Shown piece by piece: positions 34,083 to 43,843 of a DNA stretch of 64,000 nucleotides. Under the pieces are notes generated by a model, which was not told the origin of the DNA, searched no databases, and saw nothing but the letters and a program-made list of their open reading frames with translations. Numbering within the stretch: position 1 is the first letter of the stretch; each line of letters opens with the position of its first letter. Location of the stretch: positions 3,038,001-3,102,000 of the forward strand of contig NZ_LT629695.1 of the NCBI RefSeq assembly GCF_900099705.1, read 5' to 3'. The position numbers and the translations under genes are program-made. The stretch is from Agrococcus jejuensis (lineage in GTDB: Bacteria > Actinomycetota > Actinomycetes > Actinomycetales > Microbacteriaceae).

Positions 34083-34976
34083 ATGCACGACGGACTGGGG
34101 CAGCATCCCGCGCCGACGCACGTCGTCGCCCATCTGAGCGACACGCATCTGCTCGCGGGCGGCGCGCTGCTCGGGGGCGCGATCGACACGGCCGGGCACC
34201 TGCGCGACGCGCTCGCTCGGCTCGAGCTCGCGGCGCCGAGCGCCGACGCGCTCGTCGTCTCGGGCGACTGCACCGACCTCGGCGAGCCCGAGGCGTACGC
34301 GCTGCTGCGCGAGCTCGTCGAGCCCGTCGCCGAGCGGATGGGTGCGACGATCGTGTACGCCGCCGGCAACCACGACGAGCGCGCGCCGATGTGGCGAGCG
34401 CTGCACGACGTCGAGTCGGCCGCGCCGTACGACCACGTGCACGAGGTCGCCGGCCTGCGCATCGTCTCGCTCGACACGAGCCTCGCGGGCTTTCACCACG
34501 GCGCCTTCGACGACGGCCAGGCCGAGTGGCTCGCCGACGTGCTCGCCACGCCCGCCGAGCACGGCACGCTGCTCGTGATGCACCACCCGCCGCTGCCGTA
34601 CCGCGCGCGCATCATGCAGGTGCTCGAGTTCCGTGACGAGCCGCGCCTCGCCGAGGTGCTCGCCGGCTCCGACGTGCGCGCGATCCTCTCCGGCCACCTC
34701 CACGTCAACGGCTCGGGCACCTTCGCGGGCATCCCCGTGATCCTCGCGAACGCCACGTCGTACGCCGACGATCTCGCCGCCGGCCCGACGGGCTTCGAGG
34801 GCGTCGACGCCGCGCAGTCGGCGAACGTGCTCGAGGTCTACCCGCACACGATCGCGCACTCGGTCGTGCCCGGTCGCGCGCACGCGTCCCTCGCACCGCT
34901 GCCCGCCGACCTGCACGCGCAGCTCGCCGCGCTCGACCCGCAGGGGCGCACCGACCGGTTCAGCAGGAAGCCCTGA
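34083..34976 (+). CDS. Calcineurin-like metallophosphoesterase (CpdA-type)
   Basis: A 297-residue binuclear metal phosphoesterase of the 3',5'-cyclic-AMP phosphodiesterase group. The metal-binding signature runs in order: HLSDTHL (D-x-H), [13 protein letters not shown] (GD), YAAGNHDER (GNHD), MHHPPLP and [10 protein letters not shown] (GHxH). TAGCCT (34071-34076) ends 6 nt before the ATG, implying a leaderless transcript. xerC follows 5 bp after the stop. The substrate may be cAMP or another phosphodiester; sequence alone does not decide. Confidence 0.87.
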   Translation: MHDGLGQHPAPTHVVAHLSDTHLLAGGALLGGAIDTAGHLRDALARLELAAPSADALVVSGDCTDLGEPEAYALLRELVEPVAERMGATIVYAAGNHDERAPMWRALHDVESAAPYDHVHEVAGLRIVSLDTSLAGFHHGAFDDGQAEWLADVLATPAEHGTLLVMHHPPLPYRARIMQVLEFRDEPRLAEVLAGSDVRAILSGHLHVNGSGTFAGIPVILANATSYADDLAAGPTGFEGVDAAQSANVLEVYPHTIAHSVVPGRAHASLAPLPADLHAQLAALDPQGRTDRFSRKP

Positions 34977-34981
34977 CGCTC

Positions 34982-35896
34982 GTGGCCGTCGCGACGATGC
35001 GCGTCGAGGAGGCGATCGACGCCTACCTCGCGCACCTCGAGCGCGAACGCGGCGCGAGCCCCCGCACGGTGCGGTCGTACGGCGCCGACCTGCGCAGCCT
35101 GCGCGCGCACTGCGACGCCGCGGGCGTCGACGACGTCGCCGCGCTCGACCTCGAGGTGCTGCGCGACTGGCTCTACGCGGCGAGCGAGCAGGGGCTCGCG
35201 AAGTCGACGCTCGCGCGGCGCAGCTCGACCGTGCGCGGCCTGGGCGCGTGGCTCGAGCGCGAGGGCGTCGCGATCGGCGCGTCGCGCCTGCGCACGCCCA
35301 AGCGCGACGCGCACCTGCCGCGCGTGCTCTCGCGCGGTGCGATCGACGGCATCGTCGCGCGCCTCGAGGACGCCGCCGAGACGGGCGATCCCGTGGCGAG
35401 GCGCGACCTCGCGATCGTCGAGCTGCTCTACGCGAGCGCCCTGCGCGTCTCGGAGCTCGTGGGCCTCGACGTCGACGACGTCGACCTCGAGCGCCTCACG
35501 GTGCGCGTGCTCGGCAAGGGCGCGAAGGAGCGCGTCGTGCCGTTCGGCGTGCCGGCGCTCGATGCCGTGCACGACTGGATCCGCATGGGGCGACCCGCCC
35601 TCGCCTCCGGTCGCGAGTCGCGGGCGCTGCTGCTGGGCGTGCGCGGCGGGCGGATGGGGCAGCGGGCGGTGCACGCGCTCGTCGCGCGCCTGCTCGAGGA
35701 CGTGCCCGGCTCGGGCCCTGCGGGCCCGCACGCGCTGCGGCACACGGCGGCGACGCATCTGCTCGACGGCGGCGCCGACCTGCGCGCCGTGCAGGAGCTG
35801 CTCGGTCACGCGAGCCTCGGCACGACGCAGATCTACACGCACGTGTCGCTCGAGCGGCTCACGGAGTCGTACCGCACGGCGCACCCTCGCGCGTAG
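34982..35896 (+). CDS. xerC: Tyrosine recombinase XerC
   Basis: A 304-residue site-specific recombinase that resolves chromosome dimers at dif. The N-terminal SAM-like domain ([19 protein letters not shown]) is followed by the catalytic domain with Arg155 ([11 protein letters not shown]), His250 and Arg253 ([13 protein letters not shown]), His276 ([12 protein letters not shown]) and the nucleophile Tyr285 (IYTHVS). A partner XerD is not in the window. Start GTG 34982; ATG 34997 is an alternative. In relatives it follows dprA directly. Confidence 0.93.
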   Translation: MAVATMRVEEAIDAYLAHLERERGASPRTVRSYGADLRSLRAHCDAAGVDDVAALDLEVLRDWLYAASEQGLAKSTLARRSSTVRGLGAWLEREGVAIGASRLRTPKRDAHLPRVLSRGAIDGIVARLEDAAETGDPVARRDLAIVELLYASALRVSELVGLDVDDVDLERLTVRVLGKGAKERVVPFGVPALDAVHDWIRMGRPALASGRESRALLLGVRGGRMGQRAVHALVARLLEDVPGSGPAGPHALRHTAATHLLDGGADLRAVQELLGHASLGTTQIYTHVSLERLTESYRTAHPRA

Positions 35897-35901
35897 GCGG
35901 C

Positions 35902-36468
35902 TCATCCCGAGCCGCGCGCGAGCGGCAGCAGCACGGCGCGCTCGGCGCCGAGCAGCGCCATGGGGTTCGCGTACGCGTCGTCGATGCGCACGCCGAGGTG
36001 GATGCACGCACCGCATGGCCGGTGCCCGCCCACGACCGTGCCGATCGGGTCGCCGGCCTCGACGACGTCGCCGGCGGCGACGAGCGGCGCGACGGGCTCC
36101 GCCGTCACGAGCACCTCCCACGGCACGCCATCCATCCGCACCGTCACGACCGGCCGATCGACGACCGTGCCCGCGAACGTCACGGTGCCCGACGTCGCGG
36201 CGACGACCGTCTCGCCGGGTGCGGCGGCGACGTCGATGCCGCGATGCCCGGCGCCCCAGCGCGTCGATGGCGCCGCGAACGCGCGCAGCACCTGTGCCTG
36301 CGGCACGGGCCACGCGAGCGACCCCTCGAGCTGCTCGGGCACCTCGGCGGCGGTCGTGCCACCGCCGCGGTCGTCGGTCGCGGCGGCGGGAGGCGCCCCG
36401 CCCACGACGAGCACCGCGCAGAGCGCTGCCAGCACGAGTCGCGATGCGGGCATGCGGCGGTCGGACAT
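35902..36468 (-). CDS. M23-family (LytM-like) peptidase, secreted
   Basis: A 188-residue protein with a signal peptide (hydrophobic core about residues 9-22, cleavage near APPAAA) and an M23 metallopeptidase domain that usually cleaves peptidoglycan cross-bridges. [12 protein letters not shown] supplies the HxxxD zinc ligands and CIHLGVR the last histidine; a CGAC pair precedes it, as in other actinobacterial members. GGAGGG is 7 nt before the ATG. It sits divergent from rpsB in the conserved place beside xerC. Confidence 0.9.
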   Translation of the reverse strand: MSDRRMPASRLVLAALCAVLVVGGAPPAAATDDRGGGTTAAEVPEQLEGSLAWPVPQAQVLRAFAAPSTRWGAGHRGIDVAAAPGETVVAATSGTVTFAGTVVDRPVVTVRMDGVPWEVLVTAEPVAPLVAAGDVVEAGDPIGTVVGGHRPCGACIHLGVRIDDAYANPMALLGAERAVLLPLARGSG

Positions 36469-36589
36469 GCGTCGACCCTCCACCCGACGAGAGCCGGCGC
36501 GATGCCGCGCGCGACCACCTGGGGATGGCGCAGTCCTGTGAGGGAGCCGCGACCCGCGACCGCGCGCGCGTCCGCAGGCTCCGAGCGTG

Positions 36590-36747
36590 TAGCATTGCCG
36601 GAGCACCTCCGCTTCGGGGGTGACTTCGCGCGTCCGCGAACGCGACAGCCTCCACATGGTCCGGCACTGCCGGCGGGGCTCTCGCAGGACGCCAGGGGAG
36701 CGGTCGCCGATCGCTCCGCCAACCGCAACAGAATCAGGAGATGGCTC
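36590..36747 (+). promoter_or_regulatory. Promoter and structured 5' leader of rpsB-tsf
   Basis: TAGCAT (36590-36595) is a likely -10. The ~145-nt leader begins with two hairpins: CACCTCCG/CGGGGGTG (36604-36622, loop CTT) and TTCGCG/CGCGAA (36625-36640, loop CGTC). CAGGAG at 36735-36740 serves the rpsB ATG at 36748. S2 operons are often autoregulated through their leaders; a specific family match is not claimed. Confidence 0.55.
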
Positions 36748-37704
36748 ATGGCCGTCGTCACCACTCGCCAGCTGCTCGACAGCGGCGTCCACTTCGGGCA
36801 CCAGACCCGTCGCTGGAACCCCAAGATGAAGCGCTTCATCTTCACGGAGCGCTCGGGCATCTACATCATCGACCTCCAGCAGTCGCTCGCCTACATCGAC
36901 AAGGCGTACGACTTCGTCAAGGAGACCGTGTCGCGCGGCGGCTCGATCCTCTTCGTCGGCACGAAGAAGCAGGCGCAGGAGCAGATCGCCGAGCAGGCGA
37001 CCCGCGTCAACCAGCCCTACGTGAACCAGCGCTGGCTCGGTGGCCTCCTCACGAACTTCCAGACGGTCTCCAAGCGCCTCGCGGTGATGAAGGAGCTCGA
37101 GGAGATCGACTACGAGAACGTCGCGGGCTCGGGCTTCACGAAGAAGGAGCTCCTCCTCAAGCAGCGCGAGCTCACGAAGCTGCAGAAGTCGCTCGGCGGC
37201 ATCCGCAACCTCCAGCGCACGCCGTCGGCCCTGTGGGTCGTCGACATGAACAAGGAGCACCTCGCGATCGACGAGGCGAAGAAGCTGGGCATCCCGGTCA
37301 TCGCCATCCTCGACACGAACTGCGACCCCGACGACGTGCAGTACCCGATCCCGGGCAACGACGACGCGATCCGCTCGGTGGGCCTGCTCACGAAGATCAT
37401 CGCCGACGCCGCGGCCGAGGGCCTGCGCGAGCGCCACGAGGGTTCGTCGGACGCCGACGTCGAGCCGATGGCCGAGTGGGAGCGCGAGCTGCTCTCCGAG
37501 GGTGCTGCCGCTCCCGAGGCGACCGAGGTCGTCGCGGAGCAGGCTGAGGCCGCCGCGACCGAGCCCGCCGCCGAGGAGGCTGCGGTCGAGGCCGAGGCTG
37601 CTGCCGAGACCACCGAGGCCGCCGTCGAGGCGACCGAGGAGCCCGCCTCGGAGGCGACGCCCGCCGCCGAGACCGAGGACGCCACCGCGTCCGCCAAGCA
37701 GTAA
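36748..37704 (+). CDS. rpsB: 30S ribosomal protein S2
   Basis: A 318-residue S2. The canonical domain covers residues 1-235: [70 protein letters not shown] and [20 protein letters not shown]. An ~80-residue Ala/Glu/Thr-rich acidic tail is added, a lineage-typical extension. An ATG 7 nt upstream (36741) directly abuts CAGGAG and is out of frame, so 36748 is the start. tsf follows 14 bp later. Confidence 0.97.
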   Translation: MAVVTTRQLLDSGVHFGHQTRRWNPKMKRFIFTERSGIYIIDLQQSLAYIDKAYDFVKETVSRGGSILFVGTKKQAQEQIAEQATRVNQPYVNQRWLGGLLTNFQTVSKRLAVMKELEEIDYENVAGSGFTKKELLLKQRELTKLQKSLGGIRNLQRTPSALWVVDMNKEHLAIDEAKKLGIPVIAILDTNCDPDDVQYPIPGNDDAIRSVGLLTKIIADAAAEGLRERHEGSSDADVEPMAEWERELLSEGAAAPEATEVVAEQAEAAATEPAAEEAAVEAEAAAETTEAAVEATEEPASEATPAAETEDATASAKQ

Positions 37705-37718
37705 GGACCAGTCACCAC

Positions 37719-38543
37719 ATGGCAGTCAACATCGCTGACCTGAAGGCGCTGCGCGAGCAGCTCGGCACCGGCATGTCCGACACCAAGGCAGCGCTCGAGG
37801 AGGCCGGCGGCGACGTCGAGAAGGCCACCGAGATCCTGCGCCTCAAGGGTGCGAAGGGCAACGCGAAGCGTGCCGACCGCACCACGAGCGAGGGCCTCGT
37901 GGCCGTCGCCGAGGGCACCGGCTCGATCACGATGATCCAGCTCGCCTGCGAGACGGACTTCGTCGCGAAGAACGACAAGTTCATCGCGCTCGCCGACAAG
38001 GTCGTGGCTGCGGTCGCCGCCGCTGGCGCGTCGACGCTCGAGGAGGCCCTCGCGGCCCCCGCCGAGGGCTCGACCGTCCAGCAGGTGATCGAGGATCAGG
38101 CTGCGACGATCGGCGAGAAGATCGAGCTCGCCAAGGTCTCGACCCTCACGGGCGACGCGTTCGCGACGTACCTGCACCGCACGAGCAAGGACCTGCCCCC
38201 GCAGGTCGGCGTGATCGTCGCCTTCTCGGGCGACGACGCGGAGACCGCTCGCGCCGTGGCGCAGCACATCGCGATGTTCGACCCCACGGTCGTCAGCCGC
38301 GACGACGTGCCGGCCGAGCAGGTCGAGAAGGAGCGCGCGCTCGTCACCGAGATCGCGCTCGGCGAGGGCAAGCCCGAGGCTGCCCTGCCGAAGATCATCG
38401 AGGGTCGCCTCACGGGCTTCTTCAAGCAGATCGTCCTGGTCGACCAGGACTACGCACGCGACAACAAGCAGTCGGTCGGCAAGGTCCTCGAGGCCGCCGG
38501 TCTGACGGTGTCGGCGTTCTCGCGCTTCAAGGTCGGCGCGTAG
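37719..38543 (+). CDS. tsf: Translation elongation factor Ts
   Basis: A 274-residue EF-Ts, the guanine nucleotide exchange factor for EF-Tu. It has the UBA-like N-terminal domain (LREQLGTGMSDTKAALEEAG), the EF-Tu contact motif CETDFVAKND, and the second core repeat ending in ILVDQDYARDNKQSVGKVLE-type text. It is co-transcribed with rpsB and followed by a 13-bp hairpin terminator. In many actinobacteria pyrH comes next; here two lipoprotein genes lie between. Confidence 0.97.
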   Translation: MAVNIADLKALREQLGTGMSDTKAALEEAGGDVEKATEILRLKGAKGNAKRADRTTSEGLVAVAEGTGSITMIQLACETDFVAKNDKFIALADKVVAAVAAAGASTLEEALAAPAEGSTVQQVIEDQAATIGEKIELAKVSTLTGDAFATYLHRTSKDLPPQVGVIVAFSGDDAETARAVAQHIAMFDPTVVSRDDVPAEQVEKERALVTEIALGEGKPEAALPKIIEGRLTGFFKQIVLVDQDYARDNKQSVGKVLEAAGLTVSAFSRFKVGA

Positions 38544-38570
38544 CCAGCACCTGAGAGCCACGATGCACCT

Positions 38571-38602
38571 CGAAGGGGGCCGGAGCGATCCGGCCCCCTT
38601 CG
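38571..38602 (+). terminator. Hairpin terminator after tsf
   Basis: CGAAGGGGGCCGG (38571-38583) pairs perfectly with CCGGCCCCCTTCG (38590-38602), a 13-bp stem with loop AGCGAT. The stem and the following TCGTGTCCGG are the same as in the rplS terminator; only the loop and one closing pair differ. It ends the rpsB-tsf transcript. Confidence 0.85.
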
Positions 38603-38669
38603 TCGTGTCCGGCGGTCGTCGTGTGACCCCGGCGCGGTGCCGGACATGACGGGCAGACCAGGAGGATCC

Positions 38670-39725
38670 GTGACCCGAACCCGCGCCATGCTCGCGCTCC
38701 CCGCCGCCCTCGCAGCGCTCGTCCTCGTCGGCTGCGCCGACGCCGTACCGGCGCCGTCGCCGACGCCCAGCGCGAGCGAGAGCCCGACCCCCATCCCGAC
38801 GCCGACCCCCGAGCCGCTGACGCGCGAGCAGACGCCGATCAACTGCCTCAACGTCGTGTCGGCGGAGCTCCGCGCGCATCTGCTGGGCGCGACGGCGACG
38901 ACCAGCGTGACCGGCCGTTCCGGCCCCTGGCCGATGGGGGCCGTCGGCGGAGAGCTCCCGCTGCCCGAGCAGACGCGATCGACGGCGTGCGGGTTCGCGA
39001 TGCCCGACGGCTTCGTCGAGGGCGTGACCTACATGGAGTTCTCGCGGTCGGACACCGCGCAGCTGCTCGTCGACCTCGCGGACTTCGGCGACCGCGGCGA
39101 GATCTCCCAGCCCCCGGGCACGGACCTGGTGCTCGAGCCTGCTCCCGGAGTCGAGGCTGCGCAGCAGCTGGTCATCCCGTTCGACGGATACGTGAAGGCG
39201 TGGATCGTCGGCGATGGCTGGATGCTCGCGCTCGACACGGCATCCGGGGTCGACGCGCTCGCGGCATCCGCTCCGGATGCGACGGTCGATGCCGCGATGC
39301 TCACGGACCGCTTCCCGCCGCTCGATCAGACGTGCGAGCCGGTGCTACCGATCCCGACCGCCGACCTCGACCTCATGGCGCGTCACGGGTTGGGCAGCGG
39401 GACCACCGTCGCGTCTCGGGACACGCCCATCTGCCACGCGAACGAGGCGAGCGGCTACGAGCGCGTGCTCTGGTGGGAGGACGTGACCGCTGCCGACCGC
39501 GAGCAGCTGCTCGACGATGCGGCGGCCGGCGTCGACGGCATGCGCCTGCAGGGCTCGACGCTCGACGGCGGCGGTGCGATCGTCGCGCTCGCCGACGACA
39601 CGCGGCTCGTCGTCTTCGACGCCGTGGTCGTGCACCTCGCGATCCCCATCGACGGTGAGCTGGCGCTGCAGCTCGCACGGCACGTCCACGCCCCCGCGTG
39701 GCTCGACGTGCCGCCCGTCGCATGA
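38670..39725 (+). CDS. Putative lipoprotein, first of a second paralogue pair
   Basis: A 351-residue predicted lipoprotein: signal peptide with lipobox LVLVGC near residue 22, then a Ser/Pro/Thr linker rich in TPTP repeats. The mature part has paired cysteines in PINCLNVVS and RSTACGF, and in PICHANEASG, suggesting extracytoplasmic disulfides. It ends in [14 protein letters not shown], nearly the same as the next gene. GGAGGATCC precedes the GTG. The mature part seems built of two related halves, each with a Cys-x-N/G region. No known domain; it interrupts the usual tsf-pyrH order. Confidence 0.8.
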   Translation: MTRTRAMLALPAALAALVLVGCADAVPAPSPTPSASESPTPIPTPTPEPLTREQTPINCLNVVSAELRAHLLGATATTSVTGRSGPWPMGAVGGELPLPEQTRSTACGFAMPDGFVEGVTYMEFSRSDTAQLLVDLADFGDRGEISQPPGTDLVLEPAPGVEAAQQLVIPFDGYVKAWIVGDGWMLALDTASGVDALAASAPDATVDAAMLTDRFPPLDQTCEPVLPIPTADLDLMARHGLGSGTTVASRDTPICHANEASGYERVLWWEDVTAADREQLLDDAAAGVDGMRLQGSTLDGGGAIVALADDTRLVVFDAVVVHLAIPIDGELALQLARHVHAPAWLDVPPVA

Positions 39726-39778
39726 CCTCCGCCGCCGACGCCGCTGACGTCCAGCACCGCCCACGAAGGATGGTCCCC

Positions 39779-40822
39779 ATGCACCCACGCCACGCACTCG
39801 CCCTCGCCGCACTCGTGCTCGCGACCACCCTCGCCGGCTGCAGCACCGCCTCGCCGACGCCGGCGTCGAGCGGCTCGCCGCCCGCGACGGCATCCGCCGA
39901 GCCGACGCCGTCGCCCGAGCCGCTCGCCTACGACGAGGTGCCGGTCAACTGCCTCAACGTGCTCTCGCCCGAGCTGCGCGAGAGGCTGCTCGGCATGACC
40001 GACGTGGCCGTCGCGAGCGTCACGACGCGGCAGGGGCCGTACGGCACGTCGTCCGAGCTCGGGTTCGACGCGTTCGATCGCTGGGTCACGTGCGAGCTGA
40101 CGTCACCGGATGCGGTCCTCTCGACGGGCGCCGTGAGCATCCAGATGTACGAGTTCGACCCGTCGCAGACCGCGTCGGCGGCCGCCGCGCTGCTCGCCGG
40201 CGTCGTCGAGGGCGACGGGGTCGAGGTCGGCACGGTCGACGGCATCGCCGACAGCACCCTGGTGCGCATGACGGGGGAGGATCGGGAGTACGTCGGCATC
40301 GTGCTGCCCGGGCGCCGCTTCGACATCGGGGGCGCACCGGTCGTCGAGTGGTACGTCGCCGAGACGCCCGACCCGACGTTCGACGCGGCGGCCTTCATGG
40401 CGGCCCTCGGACCCGTCGGACAGGACTGCGCGACGATGCTCCCGCAGGACGCCGGCGTCGGCACGGACGCGTCGGGCGCGGCGTGGCTCCTCACCGACTC
40501 CTACGGCACGGGCCCGTATCCGCTGTCGTGCCTCGGTCAGGTCGCCGGAGGGTTCACCGAGGATGCGCTGTCGTGGTCGCCCCTCGATGCGACCGCCCGC
40601 GACGCGCTGCTCGCCGACGCCGATGCAGGCACCGACGGCATGGCGAGGCAGGGCACGACCGACGACGACGAGGGCGAGCTCGTCACGAGCGCCGGCGCCG
40701 TGCTCGTCGCGTTCGACGACGCGCTCGTGTCGCTCACGCTGCCCGTCGACCAGTCCACGGCGCTGACGATCGCCAGGGGCCTCCACGCCCCCGCGTGGCT
40801 CGACGTGCCGCCGCTCGCCTGA
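39779..40822 (+). CDS. Putative lipoprotein, second of a second paralogue pair
   Basis: A 347-residue predicted lipoprotein, paralogous to the gene 53 bp upstream. The lipobox is TTLAGC near residue 21, followed by a Thr/Ser/Pro linker. Shared texts are [18 protein letters not shown], paired cysteines (WVTCELT, PLSCLGQ), [11 protein letters not shown] and the terminal [19 protein letters not shown] is 8 nt before the chosen ATG; an ATG at 39770 is too close to it. Function unknown; expected on the outer membrane-facing surface of the cytoplasmic membrane. Confidence 0.8.
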   Translation: MHPRHALALAALVLATTLAGCSTASPTPASSGSPPATASAEPTPSPEPLAYDEVPVNCLNVLSPELRERLLGMTDVAVASVTTRQGPYGTSSELGFDAFDRWVTCELTSPDAVLSTGAVSIQMYEFDPSQTASAAAALLAGVVEGDGVEVGTVDGIADSTLVRMTGEDREYVGIVLPGRRFDIGGAPVVEWYVAETPDPTFDAAAFMAALGPVGQDCATMLPQDAGVGTDASGAAWLLTDSYGTGPYPLSCLGQVAGGFTEDALSWSPLDATARDALLADADAGTDGMARQGTTDDDEGELVTSAGAVLVAFDDALVSLTLPVDQSTALTIARGLHAPAWLDVPPLA

Positions 40823-40905
40823 GCGCATCCGCACGCCCTCGGCGCGGTAGGGTCGATGGCGGCCCTGGCACGACCTGCTGGGCTGCACGACTCGACGGAG
40901 GACCC

Positions 40906-41625
40906 ATGACCGACGCCCCCCGCACGAATCGCCGACGCGTCCTGCTGAAGCTCTCGGGCGAGGCGTTCGGCGGCGGCTCCCTCGGCGTCAACCCCGACGT
41001 CGTGCAGGGCATCGCGGCGCAGATCGCCGATGCCGCGAAGGACGTCGAGATCGCGATCGTCGTCGGCGGCGGCAACTTCTTCCGCGGCGCCGAGCTCTCG
41101 CAGCGCGGCATGGATCGCGGACGCGCCGACTACATGGGCATGCTCGGCACCGTCATGAACGCGCTCGCGCTGCAGGACTTCCTCGAGCAGGCGGGCGCGG
41201 CGACGCGCGTGCAGTCGGCGATCCAGATGACGCAGGTCGCCGAGCCGTACATCCCGCTGCGCGCCGAGCGCCACATGGAGAAGGGCCGCGTCGTGATCTT
41301 CGGCGCCGGTGCCGGCCTGCCGTACTTCTCGACCGACACCGTCGCGGCGCAGCGCGCGCTCGAGATCGGCGCGGCCGAGGTGCTCGTCGCCAAGAACGGC
41401 GTCGACGGCGTGTACACCGCGGATCCGAAGAAGGACCCGACGGCGACGCGCATCGACGACATCACGTACCAGGAGGCCCTCGTGCGCGGCCTCAAGATCG
41501 TCGACGCGACGGCGTTCAGCCTCTGCATGGACAACGCGATGCCGATGCTCGTGTTCGGCATGGAGGGCGACGCCATCGCGCGAGCCATCCGTGGCGAGCG
41601 CCTCGGCACCGTGGTCCACGGCTGA
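40906..41625 (+). CDS. pyrH: Uridylate kinase
   Basis: A 239-residue UMP kinase of the amino-acid-kinase fold, converting UMP to UDP with ATP. Motifs: [13 protein letters not shown] at the N-terminus, [49 protein letters not shown] and [24 protein letters not shown] precedes the ATG and TAGGGT upstream (about 40847) is a possible -10. frr follows 42 bp later with its own -10. Confidence 0.97.
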   Translation: MTDAPRTNRRRVLLKLSGEAFGGGSLGVNPDVVQGIAAQIADAAKDVEIAIVVGGGNFFRGAELSQRGMDRGRADYMGMLGTVMNALALQDFLEQAGAATRVQSAIQMTQVAEPYIPLRAERHMEKGRVVIFGAGAGLPYFSTDTVAAQRALEIGAAEVLVAKNGVDGVYTADPKKDPTATRIDDITYQEALVRGLKIVDATAFSLCMDNAMPMLVFGMEGDAIARAIRGERLGTVVHG

Positions 41626-41639
41626 CCCGCGCGCACACC

Positions 41640-41645
41640 TAGACT
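41640..41645 (+). promoter_or_regulatory. -10 box for frr
   Basis: TAGACT lies 22 nt before the frr ATG, in the gap after pyrH. TTGGAGG is 5 nt before the ATG. frr can therefore be expressed apart from pyrH. Confidence 0.5.
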
Positions 41646-41667
41646 GCAAGAGACGCTTGGAGGCGCC

Positions 41668-42222
41668 ATGATCAGCGACGTGCTCACCGAGGCCAAGGAC
41701 AAGATGGCCCAGTCGATCGAGGTCGCGAAGGATGACTTCGCGACGGTGTCGGCGGGACGCGCCAACCCGGCGCTCTTCCAGAAGCTGCTCGTCGAGTACT
41801 ACGGCACGCCGACGCCGCTCGTGCAGCTCGCGGGCTTCCAGCAGCCCGAGGCGCGCGTGCTCGTCATCACGCCGTTCGACAAGTCGGCGCTCAAGGACAT
41901 CGAGAAGGCCATCGTCGGCGCACCCCACCTGGGAGTGACCCCGAACAACGACGGCCAGCTCATCCGCATCACGATGCCCGAGCTCACGGCCGAGCGTCGC
42001 AAGGACTACGTGAAGATCGTGCGCGACAAGGCCGAGGCCGCTCGCGTCGCGATCCGCAACGTGCGTCGCGCGGGCAAGACCGACCTCGACGCCCTCACGG
42101 GCGAGGTGAGCGACGACGAGATCGCACGCGGCGAGAAGGACCTCGACGCGGCGACGAAGGCGGCCGTCGAGCAGATCGACGAGGCGCTGAAGAAGAAGGA
42201 AGCCGAGCTGCTCGAGGTCTGA
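41668..42222 (+). CDS. frr: Ribosome recycling factor
   Basis: A 184-residue RRF, which with EF-G splits ribosomes after termination. The tRNA-mimic helices read KMAQSIEVAKDDFATVSAGR, ANPALFQKLLVEYYGTPTPL, the hinge region ITPFDKSALKDIEKAI and the final helix KAAVEQIDEALKKKEAELLE. Length is typical. cdsA follows 27 bp later. Confidence 0.97.
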   Translation: MISDVLTEAKDKMAQSIEVAKDDFATVSAGRANPALFQKLLVEYYGTPTPLVQLAGFQQPEARVLVITPFDKSALKDIEKAIVGAPHLGVTPNNDGQLIRITMPELTAERRKDYVKIVRDKAEAARVAIRNVRRAGKTDLDALTGEVSDDEIARGEKDLDAATKAAVEQIDEALKKKEAELLEV

Positions 42223-42249
42223 GCGACCCGACGTCGAGGAGAGGCACGC

Positions 42250-43185
42250 GTGGCAGAGCGCGACCCGCATCGGATCGAGGCGCAGATCCAGGCGCAGATC
42301 CACGCGGCCCGTGAGCAGATCGAGGCTGCGAACGAGCGCGCCAACGCGCGCGCCGGTCGCAACCTCCCCGTGGCGATCGGTCTCGGCGTCGTGCTCGGTG
42401 TGCTGCTGCTCGCGAGCCTGCTGCTCTTCAAGGGCCTCTTCGTCATCTTCTGCAGCGTGCTCGTCGCGTTCACGCTGTACGAGCTCGCGAGCGCGCTGCG
42501 CTTCGCCGGTCGCGACGTGCCGCGCATCCCGCTCGTCGTGCTCGGCGTGGGACTGCAGGGCGCGACGTGGTTCTGGGGCGCTGCCGGCCTCTGGTACGGC
42601 ACGCTGCTGGCGATCGCCGTCATCGCGCTCTACCGCCTCGCCGAGGTCGCGGTCGCGCCGTCGACGCGCACGGGCGCACGCGCGATCGCGACCGACATCT
42701 CGGCGAGCGCCTTCTGCATCGCCTACTGCGGCGTGCTCGGCGCGTTCTCGGTGTTGCTCACGAAGCAGGAGCACGGCGAGTGGTGGACCCTCGGGTTCCT
42801 CGTGCTCGCGATCGTGAACGACACGGGCGCGCTCGCATCCGGCGTGCTGTTCGGTCGCACGAAGCTCGCGCCGCGCATCAGCCCCGGCAAGACGTGGGAG
42901 GGCTTCGCGGGCGCAGGCGTGCTCGTGGTCGCCGCCGCGATCGCCTACGGCATCCTCGCGCTCGACGTGCCCTGGTGGTACGGCGTCATCATCGGCCTCG
43001 TCATCCTCACGACCGCGACGGTCGGCGACCTCGCGGAGTCGCTCATCAAGCGCGACCTCGGCATCAAGGACATCGGCACGTTCCTGCCTGGCCACGGCGG
43101 GTTCCTCGACCGTCTCGACTCGAGCCTGCCGAGCGCCGTCGTCATGTACGCGCTCTACGAGATCGCGCGCCTCGCGGGCCTGTGA
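42250..43185 (+). CDS. cdsA: Phosphatidate cytidylyltransferase
   Basis: A 311-residue membrane enzyme that makes CDP-diacylglycerol, the branch point of phospholipid synthesis. A ~38-residue cytoplasmic N-terminus rich in Gln/Glu/Ala precedes about eight helices. The CDS signature is present near the end: LAESLIKRDLGIKDIGTFLP then GHGGFLDRLDS, which contains the catalytic acidic residues; SPGKTWEGFAG is the other conserved loop. GTG start; GAGGAGAGGC lies upstream. Confidence 0.95.
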   Translation: MAERDPHRIEAQIQAQIHAAREQIEAANERANARAGRNLPVAIGLGVVLGVLLLASLLLFKGLFVIFCSVLVAFTLYELASALRFAGRDVPRIPLVVLGVGLQGATWFWGAAGLWYGTLLAIAVIALYRLAEVAVAPSTRTGARAIATDISASAFCIAYCGVLGAFSVLLTKQEHGEWWTLGFLVLAIVNDTGALASGVLFGRTKLAPRISPGKTWEGFAGAGVLVVAAAIAYGILALDVPWWYGVIIGLVILTTATVGDLAESLIKRDLGIKDIGTFLPGHGGFLDRLDSSLPSAVVMYALYEIARLAGL

Positions 43186-43233
43186 TGCGGTCGGGCGGCG
43201 GCGACGCATGACGATCGTGAGAGGATGCGAGGC

Positions 43234-43779
43234 ATGAGCGCCACGTTCCCGAAGGTCCGTCGTGGGCAGCTCGGCTACGACATCGAGCAGGTCGAGGACT
43301 TCCTCGAGGATGCACGCCGCGCCTACGCGAGCGACTCGCCGACCGCCCTCGACTCCTCGCAGATCCGCCAGGCGTCGTTCGCCCTCGCGAAGTCGGGCTA
43401 CTCGCCCGCGCACGTCGACGCCGCGCTCGAGCGGCTCGAGGAGGCGTTCGCGAACCGCGAGCGCGAGCGGGGGATCGCGTCGAAGGGCGAGGCCGCCTTC
43501 TTCGAGGGCATCCGCACGCAGGCGGAGGAGACGCTCGCGCGTCTGAAGCGCGTCGACGGCGAGCGCTTCCGCCGCGTCGGCTCGCTCACGAAGGGCTACC
43601 GGGTCGCCGAGGTGGATGCGTTCGCCGCACGCCTGGCCGACTACCTCGAGGACGGGCCGGAGATCACGCCCCGAGAGGTGCGCACGGTGCAGTTCACGGC
43701 GCAGCGCGGCGGATACGACGAGGATCAGGTCGACCTCGTGCTCGACTCCGTCGTCTCGCTCATGCTCGCCGTGCGCTGA
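43234..43779 (+). CDS. DivIVA-repeat (DivI1A) domain protein
   Basis: A 181-residue cytoplasmic protein with two DivI1A-type repeats: TFPKVRRGQLGYDIEQVEDF near the start and FRRVGSLTKGYRVAEVDAF at residues ~115-135, each followed by a helical segment. A related QIRQASFALAKSGYSPAHVD segment lies between them and QFTAQRGGYDEDQVDLVLD at the end. Such proteins may localise to membranes like DivIVA, but this one lacks the long coiled coil. The ATG at 43234 is chosen over 43225. Role unknown. Confidence 0.8.
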   Translation: MSATFPKVRRGQLGYDIEQVEDFLEDARRAYASDSPTALDSSQIRQASFALAKSGYSPAHVDAALERLEEAFANRERERGIASKGEAAFFEGIRTQAEETLARLKRVDGERFRRVGSLTKGYRVAEVDAFAARLADYLEDGPEITPREVRTVQFTAQRGGYDEDQVDLVLDSVVSLMLAVR

Positions 43780-43843
43780 CCGACGCTCGCGAGCCGAGGC
43801 CGGGCTGGGCCGTCGTTACCTGGTCGTGATAGTCTCGACCCCC

